Positions 57,868 to 64,000 of a stretch of DNA of 64,000 nt are shown here, piece after piece. A model generated the notes under the pieces. The model had not been told where the DNA came from, did not search any database, and worked only from the letters and a program-made list of their open reading frames with translations. The position numbers were made by a program, and so were the translations under genes. Position 1 is the stretch's first letter, and each line of letters begins with the position of its first letter. The stretch comes from Candidatus Gastranaerophilales bacterium. GTDB lineage: Bacteria > Cyanobacteriota > Vampirovibrionia > Gastranaerophilales > Gastranaerophilaceae. The stretch covers positions 1 through 64,000 of the forward strand of contig CALUXW010000001.1 of the NCBI GenBank assembly GCA_944324865.1. The letters run 5' to 3'.

Positions 57868-59373
57868 ATGAAAAAGCGAGCATATATAAGTGTATTTGAC
57901 AAAACTGATGTTGTTAAACTTGCAAAAAAATTAGAATTATCCGGTTGGGAAATTGTTTCAACAGGTAATACTTGTAAACTTTTAAAAGACAGTGGAATAA
58001 ACGCACTGGAAAGTTCGACAATCACGGGTTTTAATGAACTTTTAAGTGGCAAGGTTAAGTCGTTGCATCCTAAAATTTTTGCTTCAATTCTTGCTAATGA
58101 AAATGAACTTTCACAACTTGAAGATGGATTATTTTCATTAGTTGTGGTTAACTTATATCCTTTTGAGAAATACATTGGTGTTGATACAGATGTTAATACA
58201 TTGCTTGAAAATATTGACATAGGTGGTGTTGCACTATTACGTGCGGGTGCAAAAAATTACAAAAACGTAACTGTGGTATGTGATATAGATGATTATGAGC
58301 TTGATTTTGATAATATTGACGAAAATACTAAACAGATGCTTGCTTTGAAAGTATTTGAAAAAACTTCAAAATACGATTATTTAATATTTGAAGAGCTTTC
58401 ATATAATTTTGGTATACAAAAAACTAATACTTTGGGTAGCTCAAAAGCTCTGTATTTAAATAAAATACAAGATTTAAGATATGGTGAAAACCCTCATCAA
58501 AAAGCCGCTCTTTACTCATACGGAAAACAACTTGATTATGAAATTTTGAACGGTAAGGAAATGTCATATAACAATATTTCTGATGCAACTGCGGCACTTG
58601 GTATTGCTTCAGAATTTTATGACGTCAATGCATGTGTTATTGTAAAACACACTAATCCTTGTGGAGTTGCATTAGGAAAAAATACCGAAGATGCCTGGAA
58701 AAAGGCGCTTGATTGTGATCCAATAAGTGCTTTTGGCGGAATAGTTGCTTTTACAAAAGAAATAGATGATACTGTTGCTAAACATTTGATTTCAATGTTT
58801 TTAGAAATTGTTATTGCACCATCATTTACACAAAAAGCACTTGAGTTATTAAAAACAAAGAAAAATTTGAGGGTAATAAAAATTAATACTGCTTATGATA
58901 AATTTTCAAATTTCGTAGCACAAGAGGTTAAACTCACGCCATTTGGTGCTCTTGTGCAAGAAAAAGATACTCTTGAGCTAGATCCTGACAAATTTAAAAT
59001 AGTTACAAAGTTAAAACCTACACAAGAACAAATTGAAGATATGGTCTTTGCATTCAAAATTGCTAAACATGCCAAATCTAATGGTATTGTAATTGCAAAG
59101 GATTTAAAAACATTGGGTATCTGTGCTGGACAAACAAGTAGAGTTGGCGCAGTAGAAATTGCAATAAATCGTGTCTGTGATTCACCAAAGAATGCAATAC
59201 TTGCAAGTGATGGATTTTTCCCTGCTACAGATAACATACATCTCGCTGCGCAGAATAGAATTGCAGCAATTATTCAACCTGCAGGTTCTATTAAGGATAG
59301 TGAGGTTATTGAAACTGCAGACAAAATGGGGCTTATAATGGCAACAACAGGTATAAGACATTTTAAACACTAG
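57868..59373 (+). CDS. purH: Bifunctional AICAR transformylase/IMP cyclohydrolase
   Basis: A 501-residue enzyme for the last two steps of IMP synthesis. The N-terminal IMP cyclohydrolase part starts AYISVFDKTDVVKLAKKL and contains GRVKSLHPKIF-like SGKVKSLHPKIFAS near 63. The transformylase part has LRYGENPHQKAALY near 205 and CVIVKHTNPCGVALG near 255. It is somewhat shorter than the E. coli enzyme (529). GAGGA precedes the ATG. Its leader has a hairpin just before that site. Confidence 0.94.
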   Translation: MKKRAYISVFDKTDVVKLAKKLELSGWEIVSTGNTCKLLKDSGINALESSTITGFNELLSGKVKSLHPKIFASILANENELSQLEDGLFSLVVVNLYPFEKYIGVDTDVNTLLENIDIGGVALLRAGAKNYKNVTVVCDIDDYELDFDNIDENTKQMLALKVFEKTSKYDYLIFEELSYNFGIQKTNTLGSSKALYLNKIQDLRYGENPHQKAALYSYGKQLDYEILNGKEMSYNNISDATAALGIASEFYDVNACVIVKHTNPCGVALGKNTEDAWKKALDCDPISAFGGIVAFTKEIDDTVAKHLISMFLEIVIAPSFTQKALELLKTKKNLRVIKINTAYDKFSNFVAQEVKLTPFGALVQEKDTLELDPDKFKIVTKLKPTQEQIEDMVFAFKIAKHAKSNGIVIAKDLKTLGICAGQTSRVGAVEIAINRVCDSPKNAILASDGFFPATDNIHLAAQNRIAAIIQPAGSIKDSEVIETADKMGLIMATTGIRHFKH

Positions 59374-59394
59374 AAAAGAAAAGGTATTAACAAC

Positions 59395-60573
59395 ATGAAA
59401 AATGCAGATAAAAGAGCTCTTGCTGGATTAAGTACTGGGCATTTTATGGTAGATTGGTTTGCTTCCATACTTGTTCCTCTATACCCAAGTATAACTGCAA
59501 AACTTGGTATTTCGCTTTCTTATATTAGTACAATTATTGCCTTTGGGCACATGCTATCATCTATGCTACAGCCTATTTTTGGTTATATATCAGACAAATT
59601 GCGTCATAGAACTTTTATGTTTTGGGGACTTGTAATGTCATCAATTTTTATTCCTCTTACTGTTGTTTCGCCAACTGCAAGACTTTTAACATTATTTTTA
59701 ATTTTGGGCATGTGTGGTAATGCGTTTTATCATCCGCAAGTAACATGTCTTGTAAATACGTTTAGTTACAATAATCCAAAACTTGCAAAATATATGGGGA
59801 TATTTTTGGGTATGGGTACAATAGGTTATGCACTCGGTCCAGTTTGCTCCTCTAATGTAGCTGCAGCATTTGGCAATAATGCTTTGTTGTTATTTTCCAT
59901 TCCGGGCATATTAAGCGCAATCTTAATTTATTTTGCAGTACCTAAAATACCTACAGATACTGTTTGTGCAACAAAAGAACCTTTTTTATCTATAATGAAG
60001 GATATTTTAAGTTCAAAAATTATACTTGGATTAATCTTAATCTCTGTTGTCAAGTCAGGTGTAAGTATAAGTTTTGGCACATATATGCCATTTTTACTTG
60101 AGAAAAACGGTTTTAGTCTGCATCAAATAGGGCTTATTGTTACTTTGTTTTTTACTATTAGTGGCATAGCAACAATGTTAAGTCCTAAAATTGAAGAAAA
60201 AATAGGCGGTACAAATGTAATAAGGCTTTCTTTCTTTTCTATTTTGCCGCTTACACTTTTAACTCTTTTCCTTTTGGATAAATATTCTTACATTTCAGCT
60301 TTTTTATTTATTTTAACTGGTTTTTTTATTCTACTTTCTGTATCTGTTACCCTTGTAAGTGCCCAAAAACTTGTTAGCAAAAATAAAGGTGTAATTTCAG
60401 GGATAATGCAAGGTTTTAGCTGGGGGTTAGGTGCACTGTTTTTAGCACCTATGGGTTTTGTAGGACAATATTTTGGAATTGATAAAATTCTTGTAATCAT
60501 GAGCACAATTGCATTTTTAACTGGACTTTTTGGAATAACTAATGATTTAAAGAAAGTTCTTGAAAGGGCATAG
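59395..60573 (+). CDS. fsr: MFS transporter, fosmidomycin-resistance (Fsr) type
   Basis: A 392-residue twelve-helix major facilitator. LSTGHFMVDWFASILVPLYP (core GHFMVDWFASILVPL, about 16-30) and the motif-A-like GYISDKLRHRTFMFWG near 64 match the Fsr family, known for fosmidomycin efflux. AAAGG precedes the ATG. It follows purH by 21 bases. Substrate by family resemblance only. Confidence 0.87.
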   Translation: MKNADKRALAGLSTGHFMVDWFASILVPLYPSITAKLGISLSYISTIIAFGHMLSSMLQPIFGYISDKLRHRTFMFWGLVMSSIFIPLTVVSPTARLLTLFLILGMCGNAFYHPQVTCLVNTFSYNNPKLAKYMGIFLGMGTIGYALGPVCSSNVAAAFGNNALLLFSIPGILSAILIYFAVPKIPTDTVCATKEPFLSIMKDILSSKIILGLILISVVKSGVSISFGTYMPFLLEKNGFSLHQIGLIVTLFFTISGIATMLSPKIEEKIGGTNVIRLSFFSILPLTLLTLFLLDKYSYISAFLFILTGFFILLSVSVTLVSAQKLVSKNKGVISGIMQGFSWGLGALFLAPMGFVGQYFGIDKILVIMSTIAFLTGLFGITNDLKKVLERA

Positions 60574-60677
60574 GCTATTTACAATTCTTAATAAAATTTT
60601 ATTTATCAGCAATTTATTCGTAATAAAATACTTTATTAAAATGTAGGAAATGGGATAAATTTTATAGGGAGAATATA

Positions 60678-60944
60678 ATGGCAATTGGCGCAAAGGATAA
60701 AATCGACGCACTTTTGGTAAAAAAATATCAAGGATTAAAAGTTGATAATCCTGTTGTTCAATCTTCAATGGTTGATCCTCAAAAAATGCTTGATGCCATG
60801 AATGACTTTGCGATGGTGCAAATGAATGCACTGAATATACAGCAGCAGCTTAAAACAACTTGTATAAAGGCGATATCTTTAAATATTCAATATCGCAAAT
60901 CAAAACATATTAAAATAAAAAAGCCTGCACAAGCTCTTAAGTAA
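60678..60944 (+). CDS. Unrecognised small basic protein (88 aa)
   Basis: I do not recognise this protein. It has 88 residues, a helical central part with several Met and Gln (QKMLDAMNDFAMVQMNALN, about 35-53) and a Lys-rich tail (KSKHIKIKKPAQALK). No signal peptide. AGGGAGAA seven bases before the ATG gives good support for translation. The gene is preceded by 104 bases with A/T-rich, unstructured sequence and is followed by maf, whose -10 box starts 8 bases after this stop. Possibly a small structural or nucleic-acid-binding protein. Confidence 0.7.
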   Translation: MAIGAKDKIDALLVKKYQGLKVDNPVVQSSMVDPQKMLDAMNDFAMVQMNALNIQQQLKTTCIKAISLNIQYRKSKHIKIKKPAQALK

Positions 60945-60951
60945 TTGTGCT

Positions 60952-60957
60952 ATAATT
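60952..60957 (+). promoter_or_regulatory. -10 box of likely leaderless maf
   Basis: TATAAT at 60952-60957 ends five bases (TGCAA) before ATG 60963, with no Shine-Dalgarno. Confidence 0.5.
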
Positions 60958-60962
60958 GCAAA

Positions 60963-61580
60963 ATGAACAGTTTTGCAAAAAAAATTATACTTGCTTCAAA
61001 TTCACCTCGTCGCATAAATATTTTGCGTGAATACGGTTATGAATTTGAAATTGTAAAACCACTTTATAGGGAAGAGAAATTTGACAAATTTTTACCAGAA
61101 AATATAAAAAAGAATTCATTGGGCAAAGCATTAAGCGTTGCTCAAAGTATAAAATGTGATGCAGTGGTCATTAGTGCTGACACTGTGGTAATCCTCGATA
61201 GTGTGTGTTTGTTAAATAAGCCTCGAGATGAAAACGAGGCTTTTTCTATGCTTAAAAGCTTAAGTAATAAAACTCATAAAGTTACTACGGCAATTTCACT
61301 AGTTGATTCAAAAAATATGTCTAATTTAACAGAATTTTGTACAACATCTGTCACTTTCAGAAAATTGAGCGATGATGATATTGTAAAATATATTAACGAA
61401 AAAAGACCTCTTGATAAAGCTGGTAGCTATGGAATTCAAGATTTTTTAAATGTAAATAATTATAAAAACCCTCCGGAAAAAAGTTTTATAAAGGAAATTA
61501 AAGGTGATTTTTTAAATGTAGTCGGCTTTAGTATTGTGACTTTTGAAAATATGCTTAATAATTTTAAGGGTTTACTTTAA
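60963..61580 (+). CDS. maf: Maf-family nucleotide pyrophosphatase
   Basis: A 205-residue nucleoside triphosphate pyrophosphatase of the Maf family, which removes non-canonical nucleotides. Hallmarks are LASNSPRRINILRE (about 11-24), VVISADTVVILD near 70 and DKAGSYGIQDF near 152. The start at ATG 60963 follows the -10 box; an in-frame ATG at 60945 lies upstream of that box and is rejected. A terminator-like hairpin lies within the coding sequence at 61218-61245. Confidence 0.88.
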   Translation: MNSFAKKIILASNSPRRINILREYGYEFEIVKPLYREEKFDKFLPENIKKNSLGKALSVAQSIKCDAVVISADTVVILDSVCLLNKPRDENEAFSMLKSLSNKTHKVTTAISLVDSKNMSNLTEFCTTSVTFRKLSDDDIVKYINEKRPLDKAGSYGIQDFLNVNNYKNPPEKSFIKEIKGDFLNVVGFSIVTFENMLNNFKGLL

Positions 61581-61631
61581 TTTTTTTGTGTAGTTTAATT
61601 AAATTACGGCAAGATAGCGGATGTGGTTTGG

Positions 61632-62582
61632 ATGATAGAGATTTTAAAAACACAAGAAAATAATGAACTTGTAGAATTAAGTATTTCCGAGGCACAATGT
61701 GGTTCTTGGTTTAATATGATTGATCCTACTTACGAAGAAATCCAAAAAGTATCCTTAGTCTTAAATTTAGATGAAAGTTTTCTGAGAAATTCACTTGACG
61801 TTGACGAGCGTTCTCGTATGGAATATGAAGATGGACATTTGTTAATTATTACAAACATTCCAGTAATGGAAGATGAAGGCGCTTTTGATACGCTGCCTCT
61901 TGGTATAATATTTACGCCTACAAGCTTTATAACTGTATGTTCCAAAGAAAATCGTATTATAAGTTCCTTTAATAAAGAAACTGCAAGTTTTTTTGATACA
62001 AGAAATAAAACAAGATTTCTACTTAATATCCTTTTTCGTTCGACAAAATACTATTTAAGGTATTTAAACTTTATCAATAAGCAAACTGATAAAATAGAAG
62101 ACGATCTCAGAAGAACAATGAAAAACAAAGCATTATTTCAATTATTTGAAGCGCAAAAATCATTGGTATATTTTACAACTGCACTTAAAGATAATTATAT
62201 AGTTTTACAAAAGATAATGCGTCTTACAAAATCAAGCTTTATTACGCCATTAAAATTTAATGAAGATGATATTGATTTGTTGGAAGATGTTATTATTGAA
62301 AATAAACAGGCACTTGAAATGGTCGAAATGCACAGGAATATTCTTGAAAATATGATGGATGCATTTGCTTCAATAATTTCAAATAATCTAAATATTGTAA
62401 TGAAATTTCTGACTTCAATAACAATAATTCTTGCAATACCTACAATGTTTGCTAGTTTTTGGGGAATGAATGTTAATCTACCTTTTGCAGCGCATCAGTT
62501 CGGGTTTATAATTGTTATTCTAATCTCAGCTGTTGCATCTATGCTTGCAGCTGCCCTTTTTGCGAAAAAAGGCATGTTTTAA
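61632..62582 (+). CDS. corA: CorA-like divalent cation transporter
   Basis: About 316 residues. A cytoplasmic funnel domain is followed by two C-terminal membrane helices; the first ends in FWGMNVNLPF with the GMN selectivity motif (about 280). CorA proteins import Mg2+, sometimes Co2+ or Zn2+. The start is uncertain between GTG 61623 and ATG 61632; neither has a strong Shine-Dalgarno. It overlaps the convergent HI0933-like gene by 44 bp. Confidence 0.9.
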   Translation: MIEILKTQENNELVELSISEAQCGSWFNMIDPTYEEIQKVSLVLNLDESFLRNSLDVDERSRMEYEDGHLLIITNIPVMEDEGAFDTLPLGIIFTPTSFITVCSKENRIISSFNKETASFFDTRNKTRFLLNILFRSTKYYLRYLNFINKQTDKIEDDLRRTMKNKALFQLFEAQKSLVYFTTALKDNYIVLQKIMRLTKSSFITPLKFNEDDIDLLEDVIIENKQALEMVEMHRNILENMMDAFASIISNNLNIVMKFLTSITIILAIPTMFASFWGMNVNLPFAAHQFGFIIVILISAVASMLAAALFAKKGMF

Positions 62583-63630
62583 TATTTTCTGCAACACAAT
62601 AAGCACTGCTCCAACAATTTTGCAAGTTGTAGCCACCGCAAAAACCATCAATATCCATTACTTCGCCACAAAAATATATTTTTGGATTTATTTTGGATTG
62701 ACAATGATTGTTTATCTCTCGCAAATCAACCCCTCCACAGGTAACAATTTCACCTTTTGCATCACATCCGACAACTTTAAATGTTATATTTTCGAGTTCT
62801 TTTATTTCATTATTTGTAATGTTCGCACATTTTTTATCGTGGTTATTTAAAATTGTTCGGGCAAGCGACTTTGGAATATATTTGCTAACTATGTTTCCAA
62901 TAGTTTTTTTTGGATTTTCCCTTACACTTTTTTCAAGCTCTTGTATATCAATTATTGGTATTGTGATTTCGTATGGAAAATTTTTCCGTGCATTTATAGA
63001 TGAAATCTTATAAATCAATGGACCGGAAACACCGTTTTTTGTAAATAAGATATCACCGCAGTTTGTTCTTAAAACAACTCCTTGTGGGTATTTAGGACTA
63101 TCGGCACTTAGTTTTAATCCGCATAGAGCAGCCTTAGGTTCAACAATTTTGTGTCCTGCTTCATTAGCTAAATTATAACCATTCCTTGAACCTGTAGAAA
63201 TGATGATAATTTCATAATTAATTAATTGTTTTAAACTTTTTATTTCTTTTTTTATAATTGCAGGGCCTTTGAGCGCATTAAGCATTTTTATTCTCATATC
63301 TTTTGCACTGTTTGATATTGGAAAATACCTAAGGTCATCCTGCATATATGTTTTTATATCAATACTATTAAAAAAACTAAGTGTATCTGAAACGAAATGT
63401 CTGGAAAAAACCGAATACAAAAACTTTTCACCACGAGGGTAATTAGATGCAAAATCTTTTATATCCTCTGCATAATGTGTTAAATTGCATCTACCACCAC
63501 CTGTAGGAAGTAATGTTTTGAGTGCAATATCTTTTTCATATATGTCTATATTTATATTTGTTAAATTTTGCAGGTGTAATGCACAGTAAATACCCGCGGG
63601 TCCTGCTCCTATTATTGCAATTTTTATCAT
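62539..63630 (-). CDS. HI0933/YhiN-family flavoprotein
   Basis: A 363-residue FAD-binding oxidoreductase-like protein. The dinucleotide site is IAIIGAGPAGIYCALHLQ (about 3-20), the motif PTGGGRCNLTHY is near 42-53 and FCGEVMDIDGFCGGYNLQ near 325 closes the FAD site. Proteins of this family are conserved but of unclear substrate. It overlaps folK by 4 bp and the end of corA by 44 bp. Confidence 0.88.
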   Translation of the reverse strand: MIKIAIIGAGPAGIYCALHLQNLTNINIDIYEKDIALKTLLPTGGGRCNLTHYAEDIKDFASNYPRGEKFLYSVFSRHFVSDTLSFFNSIDIKTYMQDDLRYFPISNSAKDMRIKMLNALKGPAIIKKEIKSLKQLINYEIIIISTGSRNGYNLANEAGHKIVEPKAALCGLKLSADSPKYPQGVVLRTNCGDILFTKNGVSGPLIYKISSINARKNFPYEITIPIIDIQELEKSVRENPKKTIGNIVSKYIPKSLARTILNNHDKKCANITNNEIKELENITFKVVGCDAKGEIVTCGGVDLREINNHCQSKINPKIYFCGEVMDIDGFCGGYNLQNCWSSAYCVAENIKTCLFSQKGQLQA

Positions 63631-64000
63631 TTATTTTTTTCCGGCAAAACTGTTCCATACAAAAATACATCCTCAGGATTATCAAGTTCTTCGTGCATTT
63701 GTATTATTGTCTTATTTAAAACAGGATGCACATAATTTGCATTTACTTCAATCATTGGCACAAGCGCAAATGCTCTTAGATGGACAAATTTATGTGGGAT
63801 TTCTAAAATCTCATTTTTAAAGATCAGGTTGTCGTAAAATAATATATCGATATCTATTACTCTCTCGCTCCACTTTGGTTTACCTTCTCTTATTCGACCG
63901 AGTTTTGCTTCAATGTCTTGGCAAACCCTTAAGAGTTCAATGGGTGAAAGTTCTGTCTGCACAGCTATTGCGGCATTTATAAACCAATTTTGCGAACTTA
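63627..64000 (-). CDS. folK: Partial 2-amino-4-hydroxy-6-hydroxymethyldihydropteridine pyrophosphokinase (5' end beyond window)
   Basis: The C-terminal 123 residues of FolK, which transfers pyrophosphate from ATP to the pterin in folate synthesis. The reading frame is open to the window edge; a GTG at 63962 is not the true start, since the family sequence continues upstream with NWFINAAIAVQTELSPIELL (core WFINAAIAV). The signature WSERVIDIDILFYDN follows, then IPHKFVHLRAFALVPM. It is the upstream partner of the HI0933-like gene, overlapping by 4 bp. Confidence 0.9.
   Translation of the reverse strand, partial: SSQNWFINAAIAVQTELSPIELLRVCQDIEAKLGRIREGKPKWSERVIDIDILFYDNLIFKNEILEIPHKFVHLRAFALVPMIEVNANYVHPVLNKTIIQMHEELDNPEDVFLYGTVLPEKNK

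Overview
The window is A+T-rich, densely coding bacterial chromosome with no plasmid, phage, transposon or CRISPR signature. The envelope is of the two-membrane type: three TolC-like outer-membrane channels, several periplasmic adaptors and dTDP-rhamnose synthesis. It also carries flagellar stator genes (motA-motB), two archaeal-type LeuC paralogues, a split transketolase and several proteins I cannot assign. This mix suggests a gut, low-GC, Gram-negative-type lineage; Melainabacteria/Gastranaerophilales is my best guess. That is inference, because no database search was possible.

Layout: 64-137 tRNA-Pro. 243-4228 MarR-controlled efflux locus (outer-membrane channel, regulator, EmrA-like adaptor without its pump) and an orphan histidine kinase. 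4265-7565 MntP-like exporter, dnaK and an unknown protein. 7667-12184 a tight five-gene run (NfnA/PyrK-like reductase subunit, 56-aa four-cysteine protein, LeuC, nitrilase, PBP4). 12174-15109 reverse-strand motA-motB-patatin. 15274-20204 second LeuC, a structured non-coding stretch, tRNA(CAU), a TerC-like DUF475 membrane protein, a second nitrilase and bioA. 20258-21739 unknown helical protein. 21843-27853 complete RND tripartite efflux operon. 27877-29460 EF-hand/coiled-coil/CHAP-like protein. 29553-34169 TolC-MacA-MacB operon with split MacB. 34293-37388 parvulin, MATE exporter, FAD-linked oxidase. 37509-40762 rfbCBDA. 40886-45349 coiled-coil protein, two P-loop kinases, rpmH-rnpA, proC, Gfo/Idh oxidoreductase. 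45447-50365 WecG-family glycosyltransferase, split transketolase, ftsEX, HDOD protein. 50366-55735 ruvB, ArsB/NhaD transporter, secA. 55791-60573 radical SAM protein, surE-thiS-purH-fsr. 60678-64000 small unknown protein, maf, corA, HI0933-like flavoprotein and folK cut by the window edge.

Themes: (1) five export systems of the drug-efflux type lie in about 60 kb (EmrA-type, RND, MacAB, MATE, Fsr). (2) Metal handling recurs: MntP-like, DUF475/TerC-like, CorA-like. (3) Many genes have a near-consensus -10 box 5-8 bases before the start codon and no Shine-Dalgarno, pointing to leaderless mRNAs, while others have strong Shine-Dalgarno sites. (4) Two genes (purH and the EF-hand/CHAP gene) have a perfect inverted repeat directly against the ribosome-binding site. 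(5) Two genes without an obvious prior ORF call were read directly: a 56-aa four-cysteine protein at 8540-8710 and rpmH at 43292-43444. I see no clear new defence or mobile system; the best candidates for something undescribed are the hairpin-controlled EF-hand/CHAP protein, the structured leader before the tRNA-DUF475 unit, and the four-cysteine protein.
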